A stretch of 64,000 bases of DNA from Mycolicibacter sp. MU0102 (GTDB lineage Bacteria; Actinomycetota; Actinomycetes; Mycobacteriales; Mycobacteriaceae): assembly GCF_963378105.1 (NCBI RefSeq), contig NZ_OY726398.1, positions 4,588,001 through 4,652,000 of the forward strand. The letters run 5' to 3'. The position numbers and the translations under genes are program-made. Below are positions 15,494-23,137 of this stretch, one piece after another. Position 1 is the stretch's first letter. The number at the start of each line of letters is the position of its first letter. The notes under the pieces were generated by a model. That model was given only the letters and a program-made list of their open reading frames with translations, was not told the origin of the DNA and searched no databases.

Positions 15494-16342
15494 ATGCGCT
15501 TCGCGTTCAAGACTTCACCGCAGAACACCACCTGGTCGGACATGCTGGCCGTGTGGCGTGCCGCGGACGACATCGACGTCTACGAATCCGGCTGGACCTT
15601 CGACCACTTCTACCCGATCTTCTCCGATCCGACCGGCCCGTGCCTGGAGGGCTGGACCACCCTGACGGCGTTGGCCCAGGCCACCACCCGCTTGCGCGTG
15701 GGCACATTGGTGACCGGCATCCACTACCGCCACCCCGCGGTGCTGGCCAACATGGCTGCCGCGCTCGACATCATCTCCGGCGGCCGGTTGGAGCTGGGGA
15801 TCGGCGCGGGTTGGAATGAAGAGGAGTCGGGCGCCTACGGGATCGAGTTGGGCAGCATCTCCGAGCGCTTCGACCGTTTCGAGGAGGCCTGCCAGGTGCT
15901 GATCGGCCTGTTGAGCGCGGACACCACCACCTTCGCCGGCACCTATTACCAACTCACCGACGCCCGCAACGAACCCAAGGGTCCGCAGCGCCCCCACCCG
16001 CCGATCTGCATCGGCGGCAACGGTGAGAAGCGCACGCTGAAGATCACGGCGAGATACGCCCAGCATTGGAACTTCGTCGGCGGCACTCCCGCCGAGTTCG
16101 CCCGCAAGCGCGACGTGCTGGCCGCGCATTGCGCCGATATCGGGCGCGACCCGAAGCAGATCACCTTGTCGGCGCACCTGCGGTTGCAGCCGGATCTCGA
16201 TTACGGGCAGCTGATCGAGGACGCCGAAGCGCTCGGCGCCGAGGGCCTGGATCTGGCGATCGTCTACCTGCCGGCGCCCCACGACCCGGCGGTTCTAGAG
16301 CCGTTGGCCGAAGCCATCCGTGACTCCGGACTGCTGGCGTAG
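15494..16342 (+). CDS. LLM-class F420-dependent oxidoreductase
   Basis: 282 residues when started at MRFAFKTSPQNTTWSDML (ATG at 15494); an in-frame ATG at 15473 adds seven residues not typical of the family. It has the luciferase-like TIM barrel: DHFYP, GTLVTGIHYRHPAVLANMAA, LDIISGGRLELGIGAGW and the F420/phosphate-binding IGGNGEKRTLKITARYAQ. Actinobacterial LLM proteins with this pattern usually use coenzyme F420 for hydride transfer. The substrate is unknown. It is divergent from the membrane protein gene and appears monocistronic. Confidence 0.9.
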   Translation: MRFAFKTSPQNTTWSDMLAVWRAADDIDVYESGWTFDHFYPIFSDPTGPCLEGWTTLTALAQATTRLRVGTLVTGIHYRHPAVLANMAAALDIISGGRLELGIGAGWNEEESGAYGIELGSISERFDRFEEACQVLIGLLSADTTTFAGTYYQLTDARNEPKGPQRPHPPICIGGNGEKRTLKITARYAQHWNFVGGTPAEFARKRDVLAAHCADIGRDPKQITLSAHLRLQPDLDYGQLIEDAEALGAEGLDLAIVYLPAPHDPAVLEPLAEAIRDSGLLA

Positions 16343-16405
16343 ATTACGAACTGATAACGGTCAGCAAACTCTTCTCGGGGACTGCGGCCGCCGGCTCGAT
16401 CGGCG

Positions 16406-16546
16406 CTATGTCGCGAAGCGCAAAAGTTCGTCGGCGGTGATCAAGCGCTCATGCTTGGCGGGGAACTCTCGGCTTCGGCGCGGATGGCGCAGCAGTGACC
16501 AGGCCATACGGCCCATCCGGTATCGGTATATCGGGTTGATGTACAC
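16406..16546 (-). CDS. Small basic protein, 46 aa, behind a perfect palindrome
   Basis: GTG at 16546 opens a 46-codon frame ending TAG at 16406. The protein begins MYINPIYRYRMGRMAWSLLR and continues HPRRSREFPAKHE then RLITADELLRFAT. It has Tyr/Arg-rich and amphipathic segments and no signal. A GGGGCGGGGG ribosome site lies about 8 nt upstream. A 17-bp palindrome 51-67 bp before the start looks like its operator. Family unknown to me. It could instead be the remnant of a longer gene, but the good ribosome site and operator argue for a free-standing gene. Confidence 0.5.
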   Translation of the reverse strand: MYINPIYRYRMGRMAWSLLRHPRRSREFPAKHERLITADELLRFAT

Positions 16547-16596
16547 GGCGCTGACCCCCGCCCCGGTTCGGACCAGATTGGAATAATGCGGACCAT

Positions 16597-16613
16597 GTTA
16601 ACACGTTGTTAAC
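16597..16613. promoter_or_regulatory. 17-bp perfect palindrome, putative operator
   Basis: On the minus strand GTTAACA-ACG-TGTTAAC is a perfect 7-3-7 palindrome. It lies 51-67 bp upstream of the 46-residue ORF and 81 bp beyond the 3' end of the TetR gene. The AT-rich arms in a GC-rich genome and the perfect symmetry suggest a dimeric regulator site. It differs from the palindrome in front of the TetR gene, so a different regulator is likely. Confidence 0.5.
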
Positions 16614-16693
16614 GCGGATCACATAGCTGTCCATTAGACACCGGGCGCATGGCAAACAAAACCCGACGCGCCGAGTCGTGGGGCAGAAGTTGC

Positions 16694-17302
16694 CTAAGTG
16701 ATGTGTGTAGCTGTAGTGGCGATTTGGTTGGCGGCCAGCCGACGGGCCCGGACGATCGGTGCGACAGACTGTTCGACTTTGGAACCCACCAGCGCGCCGT
16801 CGTAGAGCAACTGAAGGTCACCTGCGCGCTCCTGCGCATCGGCTACACCAGCTTGAGCAAGTAGTCCCGCCAACGTCGTATGCATCCAGCGCCGATGCGC
16901 CACCACCGGCTCGAGTTCGGTACCGGCATACGCGCCGGCGGCGTTGACATACAGGCATCCGCGGTAGCGGCGCTTCTTGGCGGCCGCCGCGGCAAGGTCA
17001 AAGAACAGCAGGATCTGCTCGACGGGATCGTCGAGTCGCGCCGCGGCCCCGTGGTATCGCTTGCGATCAGCCTGATCCAAAGCGGTCAGGTAGGCCAGCA
17101 CGAGCGCTTCCTTCGAGCCGTAGAGGTTGTAGAGACTCGCCTTCGCAACCCCGGCTTCGGCCAGGATCCGGTCAATACCCACTTCTCGAATGTCCTGTGC
17201 CGCAAAGAGTTCCGTCGCCGTCTCGAGCAGCCGTTGTGCGGGCGGTGCGGCACGCCTGGAATGCGAGGCATGCTCGCGGCCCGGTCCGGTCGTGCGCGTC
17301 AT
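16694..17302 (-). CDS. TetR-family transcriptional regulator
   Basis: 202 residues. HTH: LLETATELFAAQDIREVG followed by ILAEAGVAKASLYNLYGSKEALV. The C-terminal domain resembles the TetR_C group with AKKRRYRGCLYVNAAGAY, containing a conserved Cys. It is divergent from the five-gene DUF4242-flavoprotein-ABC operon, and a 9-4-9 palindrome lies exactly in the shared promoter, so it most likely represses that operon and itself. Its ligand is probably the transported compound or a product of the flavoenzyme. Confidence 0.92.
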   Translation of the reverse strand: MTRTTGPGREHASHSRRAAPPAQRLLETATELFAAQDIREVGIDRILAEAGVAKASLYNLYGSKEALVLAYLTALDQADRKRYHGAAARLDDPVEQILLFFDLAAAAAKKRRYRGCLYVNAAGAYAGTELEPVVAHRRWMHTTLAGLLAQAGVADAQERAGDLQLLYDGALVGSKVEQSVAPIVRARRLAANQIATTATHIT

Positions 17303-17326
17303 GGCAGCAGATTAACCCAGCCGCCT

Positions 17327-17348
17327 CGATAGACAGGGTTGTCTATCG
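17327..17348. promoter_or_regulatory. TetR operator, CGATAGACA-N4-TGTCTATCG
   Basis: A perfect 9-bp inverted repeat with spacer GGGT sits between the TetR start (17302) and the DUF4242 start (17390). Size and placement are typical of an autoregulated TetR operator controlling a divergent operon. Confidence 0.75.
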
Positions 17349-17389
17349 CTGGCACCGTCGTAGCCATCCGACGGCGAAAGGCAAACCCA

Positions 17390-17923
17390 ATGACTCTGTA
17401 CCTCTACGAGATCGCTCCGCTGCGCCTCGACCGCTCCGACGCCGACCGCGCGATCAAGGAACTTGACGCTGTCATCCACCGCGAGGGTGGCGAACTGATC
17501 GAGGCCCAGGTGGCCGGTGAGGCACACCGGATCTTCGCGATCGCAGAATTCGGCTCCTGTCAGGCGCCTTCGGTGGACGCCGCAACGTTGTCGGTGGCCG
17601 AGGCCAGCGGCCCGCACTCGGTACGGCTGGTCGGCGCCGAGCTCGCTCAACTCAAGGCCGCCCGCCCCGCCGCGGGCTATCTCGTCGAATGGGACCTGCC
17701 CGCCGATCTGGACATGGACACCTACCTGGCCCGTAAAAAAGCCAAGTCCCCGAAGTACGCCGATGTCCCCGAAGTGACCTTCTTGCGCACCTACGTTCGC
17801 GAAGACATGGACAAGTGCCTGTGCTTCTACGACGCCCCCGACGAGACCGCGGTCCGCCGGGCTCGGGAAGCCGTCACCACCCCAATCGACCGCCTGCACC
17901 GCCTGGAAGGCGAGCAGCGGTGA
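17390..17923 (+). CDS. DUF4242 (nickel-binding SCO4226-like) protein
   Basis: 177 residues from ATG at 17390 behind GAAAGG. The C-terminal part (about 95-172) looks like DUF4242: YLVEWDLPADLDMDTYLARK, VTFLRTYVREDMDKCLCFYD and APDETAVRRARE, including the TYVREDMDKCLCFYDAP block typical of the family. The N-terminal half may be a second, diverged ferredoxin-like unit. One structurally studied member (SCO4226) binds nickel, but the family role is unknown. It is the first gene of a tight operon whose second gene overlaps its stop (GTGA), so its product probably works with the flavoprotein and transporter. Confidence 0.85.
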   Translation: MTLYLYEIAPLRLDRSDADRAIKELDAVIHREGGELIEAQVAGEAHRIFAIAEFGSCQAPSVDAATLSVAEASGPHSVRLVGAELAQLKAARPAAGYLVEWDLPADLDMDTYLARKKAKSPKYADVPEVTFLRTYVREDMDKCLCFYDAPDETAVRRAREAVTTPIDRLHRLEGEQR

Positions 17924-18966
17924 GTGCTCCGGTGCACCTTGTGCACACCGCGCTGGCCGACCTCACGGCGATCGTCGCGGATCGCGCCGAAGCGCTCGAC
18001 ACCGGCCGCCTCGACGTGCGCGACGACCTGGCGCGGTTCGGGTCGGCGGGACTGTTCGAGGCGGCGCTACGCGACGACGGTCTGCCGGACTTGGTGTCGG
18101 TGATCGAACACACCGCGGCGGCCAGCCTGGCGGTCGGATTCTCGCTGTGGGCGCACACCATGGCGGTGACCTATCTGGCCCACGCGCCGGAACCGGCACG
18201 TGAGGAACGCTTGGAGGCACTGAGCAGCGGTAACCGCGCGGGCGTGACAGCGATGGCAGCCGGACTCAAGCAGGTGGCCGGCCTGGGTCCGGTTCCGCTG
18301 GTCGCCGACGGTTCCGGTGACCACCTGCGGATCACCGGACCGATTCACTGGGCGTCCAACGTCTTCGACGATTCCCTGATCGTGTTGCCGGCCCGCCGCC
18401 CCGATGGCACAACGCTGGTAGCCGTGGTCGATGCGAACCTGCCGGGCATCACCGTCAACCCCGCTCCAGACCTGATGGCGCTGGGGGCCACCGCGTCGAC
18501 GTCGCTGCGCCTCCATGAAGTCCCGGTCGCACCGGAGCAGATCCTCACTGAGGACCTGGCAGCCTTCGTCAGCACGATTCGACCGACATTTCTGTTGCTG
18601 CAGACCGCCTTCTGCGTCGGCGTGGCCGCTGCCGCGCGCGAGGGCGCCGAGCAAGCGACCGGCCAACTGGCCGAGCAGTTCGGTACCGAGCGCACCGAGC
18701 TGGGCCAACAGCTTCACCGGCTGCGCGACACGCTGTTCGCGTTGGCTCGTAACCCGCAGGCGGCCGGTCTCGCCGAGATTATTCGACTGCGCCTGGACGC
18801 CGCGACGACCGCGGTGGACGCCACCCGGCTGGAATCGACATTGGCCGGTGGCGCCGGCTACGCCACCCGCAGCGCGGCCAACCGACGCTTTCGGGAAGCG
18901 GCGTTTCTCCCTATCCAATCTCCATCGGAAGGACAACTGCGGTGGGAACTGAGTCGGTACGTGTAA
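17920..18966 (+). CDS. Acyl-CoA dehydrogenase-like flavoprotein (DszC/SfnB type)
   Basis: 348 residues from GTG at 17920, which overlaps the upstream stop. It has the acyl-CoA dehydrogenase fold: helical N-terminus, a middle beta segment (LRITGPIHWASNVFDDSLIV and TLVAVVDANLPGITV) and a C-terminal helical domain ending AANRRFREAAFLPIQSP. The ITG-x-W pattern in the middle domain and the linkage with a sulfonate-type transporter resemble flavin-dependent organosulfur monooxygenases (DszC, SfnB) rather than beta-oxidation enzymes. It lacks an obvious catalytic glutamate of true dehydrogenases. No flavin reductase gene is adjacent, so reduced FMN would have to come from elsewhere. Confidence 0.8.
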   Translation: MSAPVHLVHTALADLTAIVADRAEALDTGRLDVRDDLARFGSAGLFEAALRDDGLPDLVSVIEHTAAASLAVGFSLWAHTMAVTYLAHAPEPAREERLEALSSGNRAGVTAMAAGLKQVAGLGPVPLVADGSGDHLRITGPIHWASNVFDDSLIVLPARRPDGTTLVAVVDANLPGITVNPAPDLMALGATASTSLRLHEVPVAPEQILTEDLAAFVSTIRPTFLLLQTAFCVGVAAAAREGAEQATGQLAEQFGTERTELGQQLHRLRDTLFALARNPQAAGLAEIIRLRLDAATTAVDATRLESTLAGGAGYATRSAANRRFREAAFLPIQSPSEGQLRWELSRYV

Positions 18967-19685
18967 CCCAGGGCAGCAAGCGGTTTGGTTCGGTCACCGT
19001 CTTGCGTGACATCAACCTCGCAGTCGGTGACGGGGAATTCGTAGCGGTCCTGGGCAGCAGTGGCAGCGGCAAGTCGACGCTGCTGCGAGTGCTGGCCGGG
19101 CTGGAGCCACTGGATGGCGGCACCGTCACCTGGAATTCTGACGGCAACCGGCCGCGCACCGGCGTGGTGTTCCAGCGTCCGCTGCTGATGCCCTGGTTGA
19201 GCGTCGCCGAAAACGTCGCGTACGCACGGCGGTTCGCCGCCCACCGGGCAGACTTCGACCAGGCGCGCGCCGCCGAGTTGATGACCCGATTCGGTGTCGA
19301 CCAGCTGGCCGATCGCTATCCCGATCAGCTGTCCGGAGGTCAGGCCCAACGCGTGGCCATTCTGCGTGCGGTGGCCACCAACCCGCGGCTGTTGCTGCTC
19401 GACGAACCTTTCAGCGCACTGGATCCGACCACCCGCGCCGACTTACAGGGCTGGCTGGCCCAGTTGGCGGCCGAGCTGGGAGTGACCGTCGTCTTGGTGA
19501 CGCACGACGTTGACGAGGCGCTGCGGCTGGCCGAGCGAGTCGTGCTCCTCGGTGCCGATGGACGCCTGCGCAACCAGTGGGCGGTCGGCGCCACCACGCC
19601 ACCCGACGGTCACGCCGACCTGCGCCAGGAGATCTTGGCGCACTACGACGGCGACCCTATCGGCGTTGCCGGAGTGCGGTCGTGA
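18942..19685 (+). CDS. ABC transporter ATPase, SsuB/TauB-like
   Basis: 247 residues from GTG at 18942, overlapping the flavoprotein gene by 25 nt. Walker A GSSGSGKST, Q-loop VFQRPLLMPWL, signature LSGGQAQRVAIL, Walker B LLLLDEPFSALDP, H-loop VTHDVDEA. These are the motifs of nitrate/sulfonate/taurine importers. It energises uptake through the permease encoded two genes downstream. Its stop overlaps the start of the binding-protein gene. Confidence 0.93.
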   Translation: MGTESVRVTQGSKRFGSVTVLRDINLAVGDGEFVAVLGSSGSGKSTLLRVLAGLEPLDGGTVTWNSDGNRPRTGVVFQRPLLMPWLSVAENVAYARRFAAHRADFDQARAAELMTRFGVDQLADRYPDQLSGGQAQRVAILRAVATNPRLLLLDEPFSALDPTTRADLQGWLAQLAAELGVTVVLVTHDVDEALRLAERVVLLGADGRLRNQWAVGATTPPDGHADLRQEILAHYDGDPIGVAGVRS

Positions 19686-20851
19686 CCACGCTGACCCGAC
19701 GCAGTCTGCTGATCGGGGCGGCGGCAACTGCGGCGGCAGGCGGCGTTTTCGGGATCGGCGACCTGGCCCGCAGCGCCACCGTCAGCCGCGCAGCCGATAC
19801 CGGTGGCCCGCTGCGGATCGGTTACCTACCGATCACCGACGCTGCCCCACTGTTGCTGGCGCACAGCGCCGCGCTGTACCCGGCGGGGCTGGTCAGTTCG
19901 GCCAAACCAGTACTGTTCCGCAGTTGGGCATCGCTGGGCGAGGCCTTCGTCACCGGCAAGGTCGATGTGGTGCATCTGCTGATGCCGATGGCCGTCCAGC
20001 TGCGCTACGCCTTGGGCGGTGGCGTCCGGGTACTGGGCTGGAATCACACCAACGGTTCGGCGCTGACCGTGGCGCCGCACATCAAGGACCTGGCGGATCT
20101 GGCCGGTACCCAAGTGGCGATCCCGTTCTGGTGGTCCATTCACAATATCGTGCTGCAGCAGTTGCTGCGCGCACACGGCCTGCGACCGGTGGTGCGGCGC
20201 AGCGCTTCTCGTGCCGCACGCACCGTGGAGCTGATCGTGATGAGCCCCTCGGATATGGTGCCCGCACTGGCGAACCGCTCGATCGGCGGCTACGTCGTCG
20301 CGGACCCGTTCAACGCGGTCGCCCAGATCAAGAAGATCGGCCGCATCCACACCTTCCTCGGCGATGTGTGGCGTGACCACGCCTGCTGCGTGCTGATTAC
20401 CCGCGACGACGTGATCGCCCAGCGGCCGAACGCCATCCAGCAGGTGACCGATGCCGTGGTCGGCGCGCAGCTGCTGCTGAACACCGATCGAGTCAAGGCC
20501 GCCAAGGCCCTTGGCGGGGGCCACTACCTGCCCCAACCGGTGCCGGCGGTGCAGCTGGCGCTGACCTATCCCGATCCCCCGTATCCGCTGGCGCATCCGG
20601 ACTGGCAGCCGCAACGGCTGGGCTTTACCCCGTTTCCCTTTGCCAGCTTCACGGACCGCCTCGTAGAAGCCATGGGTGAGACGGTCATCGACGGCGATCG
20701 CCGCTTCCTGGAGCGGCTGGATCCCGCCCGGGTGCACGCGGACCTCGTCGACGACCAGTTCGTGCGGTCCGCCCTGGCGCAACACGGCGGACCCGCAGCG
20801 TTCGGCTTGGCCGCATCATTGACCCGCGAAGAACAGGTACACGCCTCATGA
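19682..20851 (+). CDS. Tat-exported solute-binding protein, SsuA/NitT-TauT type
   Basis: 389 residues from GTG at 19682 (GTGA overlap with the ATPase stop). A Tat signal is visible: TTLTRRSLLIGAAATAAAGG with the twin arginine at 6-7. The mature domain has the type II periplasmic-binding fold of the NMT1/SsuA family: LRIGYLPITDAAPLLLAHS, VDVVHLLMPMAVQLRYALGG, AIPFWWSIHNIVLQQLLRAHG and VADPFNAVAQIKKIG. Tat export fits other actinobacterial sulfonate-binding proteins. The bound substrate (sulfonate, sulfate ester or other) cannot be read from sequence. Confidence 0.92.
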   Translation: MTTLTRRSLLIGAAATAAAGGVFGIGDLARSATVSRAADTGGPLRIGYLPITDAAPLLLAHSAALYPAGLVSSAKPVLFRSWASLGEAFVTGKVDVVHLLMPMAVQLRYALGGGVRVLGWNHTNGSALTVAPHIKDLADLAGTQVAIPFWWSIHNIVLQQLLRAHGLRPVVRRSASRAARTVELIVMSPSDMVPALANRSIGGYVVADPFNAVAQIKKIGRIHTFLGDVWRDHACCVLITRDDVIAQRPNAIQQVTDAVVGAQLLLNTDRVKAAKALGGGHYLPQPVPAVQLALTYPDPPYPLAHPDWQPQRLGFTPFPFASFTDRLVEAMGETVIDGDRRFLERLDPARVHADLVDDQFVRSALAQHGGPAAFGLAASLTREEQVHAS

Positions 20852-21669
20852 CCACCATCGCCGTGCAGCCCAATGACCAGCGGCCCCCAGGCGCCGAAGC
20901 CGGCACCCGGTCTGCGTGGTGGCCCCGGGTCTGGCCCCCGGTCGTCAGCGTGAGCGTGGCCATCGCGCTGTGGTGGGCGGCGACTTCGGTGCTCTGCGCC
21001 CCGCAGTCGCTGCTGCGACAAACGGCACCGCAGCACGTCGTTGCGGCACTGGTGGACCTGATCGGTCGGGGCGTGCTGGTGTCTGACACTGCCGTGAGCC
21101 TCTACCGTCTGCTGATCGGCCTGCTGATCGCTGCGCTGGTCGGCATCCCGACGGGCCTGCTCATCGGCTTGAGCCGCACCGCGGAGCGGGCGGCCGGACC
21201 GGTTGTGGCGTTCCTGCGGATGATCTCTCCGCTGTCGTGGACCCCGATCATCGTGGCGGTGTTCGGCATCGGCAGCCAGCCGGTGATCTTCCTGATCGCC
21301 GCCGCAGCGGTCTGGCCGGTGCTGCTCGGAACGGTCGCCGGAGTCCATGCGATCGACCCGGGCTATCTGCATGTCGCGCGGTCGTTGCACGCCAGCCGGT
21401 TCGAGCAGTTGACCGCCGTAGTGCTGCCGGCGGTCCGAGTGCCGGTGCAGAACGGTCTGCGCCTGGCGCTGGGCATCGCCTGGGTGGTGCTGGTGCCCGC
21501 CGAAATGCTAGGCGTGCGATCGGGTCTGGGATATCAGATCCTCAACGCCCGCGACCAGCTCGCCTACGACCAGGTGGTCGCGGTGATCGCGGTGATCGGC
21601 GTTCTCGGCTACCTGCTCGACCTGGCAGCCCGCATCCTTCTCGCACCGCGTCGTAACGCCGCGAGCTGA
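20848..21669 (+). CDS. ABC transporter permease, SsuC/TauC-like
   Basis: 273 residues, ATGA overlap with the binding-protein stop. About six membrane helices. The cytoplasmic coupling-loop (EAA) motif is visible as IDPGYLHVARSLHASRFEQL then TAVVLPAVRVPVQNGLRLA. It completes the importer begun at 18942 and ends the operon 17390-21669; gltD converges on it after a 16-nt gap. Confidence 0.93.
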   Translation: MTTIAVQPNDQRPPGAEAGTRSAWWPRVWPPVVSVSVAIALWWAATSVLCAPQSLLRQTAPQHVVAALVDLIGRGVLVSDTAVSLYRLLIGLLIAALVGIPTGLLIGLSRTAERAAGPVVAFLRMISPLSWTPIIVAVFGIGSQPVIFLIAAAAVWPVLLGTVAGVHAIDPGYLHVARSLHASRFEQLTAVVLPAVRVPVQNGLRLALGIAWVVLVPAEMLGVRSGLGYQILNARDQLAYDQVVAVIAVIGVLGYLLDLAARILLAPRRNAAS

Positions 21670-21685
21670 ATGCGGGCTGCTCGGC

Positions 21686-23137
21686 TCAGCGAAGCGGCGC
21701 CGCGGTCGCGGTGATCGGCGAGGGCAATGCGGTGCGGCCCATCAGGTACCGGTCCACGCTCGCCGCGGCACCGCGCCCCTCGGCGATTGCCCACACGATG
21801 AGGGATTGACCGCGGCCCATGTCGCCGGCGACATAGACACCCGGCACCGCGGTGGCGTAGTCCGCATCACGCGCCACACTGCCGCGTTCGGTGAACTCCA
21901 CACCCAGATCGGCCAGCAGCGGCGAACGCTCCGGCCCGACGAATCCCATTGCGAGCAGCACCAGGTCGGCTTCGAGTTCGAAGTCGGTACCGTCGACCTT
22001 CTCGAAGCTGCCGTTGCGGCGGCGCACTTCGTGGGCCCGCAACCCGGTCACCCGACCGTCACGGCCGGTGAATTCCTCGGTGTTGACCGAGAACACCCGA
22101 TCACCGCCCTCTTCGTGCGCGGACGTGGTCCGCATGATCAAGGGGTAGGTCGGCCACGGGGTGGACGGATCACGGATCTCCGGCGGACGCGGCATGATCT
22201 CGAACTGGTGCACGCACGTCCCGCCCTGGCGGTGCACCGTGCCCAGGCAGTCGGCGCCGGTGTCACCGCCGCCGATGATGACGACTTTCTTGCCGTGCGC
22301 GGTGATCGGCGGCTCAGCCAGGTCGCCGGCCTGCACCCGGTTCGCCCACGGCAGGTACTCCATCGCCTGATGGATGCCCTCGAGCTCCCGGCCCGGGATC
22401 GGCAGGTCTCGCCAGGCGGTGGCCCCTCCGGCCAGCACAACAGCGTCGAAGTCTTCGCGCAGCTGCTCGACGGTCAGATCTACCCCGACATTCACGCCCG
22501 TCTTGAACGTCGTTCCCTCGCCGGCCATCTGCTCCAGCCGCCGGTCCAGAATTCGCTTCTCCATCTTGAATTCCGGTATGCCGTAACGCAGCAGACCACC
22601 GATGCGGTCATCGCGCTCGAAGACCGTCACCGCGTGCCCGCCCCGGGTGAGTTGCTGGGCAGCGGCCAGTCCGGCCGGCCCCGAGCCCACCACCGCGACC
22701 GACTTCCCGGTGCGGACCGTGGGTGGGATCGGTTGCGCCCAGCCTTCGGCGAAGCCGCGTTCGACGATCTCGTACTCGACCTGCTTGATGGTCACCGGCG
22801 GCTGGTTGATGCCCAGCACACAGGCCGGTTCACATGGCGCGGGGCAGAGCCGGCCGGTGAAGTCCGGGAAGTTGTTCGTGGCGTGCAGCCTGTCGAACGC
22901 CTCACGCCAGCGCCCGGTGCGTACCAAGTCGTTCCACTCCGGGATGAGGTTGCCCAGCGGACAGCCATGGTGGCAGAACGGGATACCGCAGTCCATGCAG
23001 CGTCCCGCCTGCTGGCGCAAGGTGTCTTCGGCGAAATCCTGATACACCTCGTTCCAGTCGCTCACCCGCTCGGAGACCGGACGGCGCAACGGCAGGATGC
23101 GCTGGGTGTTGGTCATGAATCCTCTCGGGTCAGCCAT
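21686..23137 (-). CDS. gltD: Glutamate synthase small subunit GltD
   Basis: 483 residues when started at MADPRGFMTNTQRILPLRRP (ATG at 23137), the usual GltD N-terminus; upstream in-frame codons lie in gltB. It carries electrons from NADPH via FAD and 4Fe-4S clusters to GltB. Visible: the cysteine cluster CMDCGIPFCHHGCPLGN, FAD site VVGSGPAGLAAAQQL, NADPH site VVIIGGGDTGADCLG, and the C-terminal GVYVAGDMGRGQSLIVWAIAEGR. Its ATG overlaps the gltB stop (8 nt), so the two subunits are co-translated. Corresponds to Rv3858c. Confidence 0.97.
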   Translation of the reverse strand: MADPRGFMTNTQRILPLRRPVSERVSDWNEVYQDFAEDTLRQQAGRCMDCGIPFCHHGCPLGNLIPEWNDLVRTGRWREAFDRLHATNNFPDFTGRLCPAPCEPACVLGINQPPVTIKQVEYEIVERGFAEGWAQPIPPTVRTGKSVAVVGSGPAGLAAAQQLTRGGHAVTVFERDDRIGGLLRYGIPEFKMEKRILDRRLEQMAGEGTTFKTGVNVGVDLTVEQLREDFDAVVLAGGATAWRDLPIPGRELEGIHQAMEYLPWANRVQAGDLAEPPITAHGKKVVIIGGGDTGADCLGTVHRQGGTCVHQFEIMPRPPEIRDPSTPWPTYPLIMRTTSAHEEGGDRVFSVNTEEFTGRDGRVTGLRAHEVRRRNGSFEKVDGTDFELEADLVLLAMGFVGPERSPLLADLGVEFTERGSVARDADYATAVPGVYVAGDMGRGQSLIVWAIAEGRGAAASVDRYLMGRTALPSPITATAAPLR

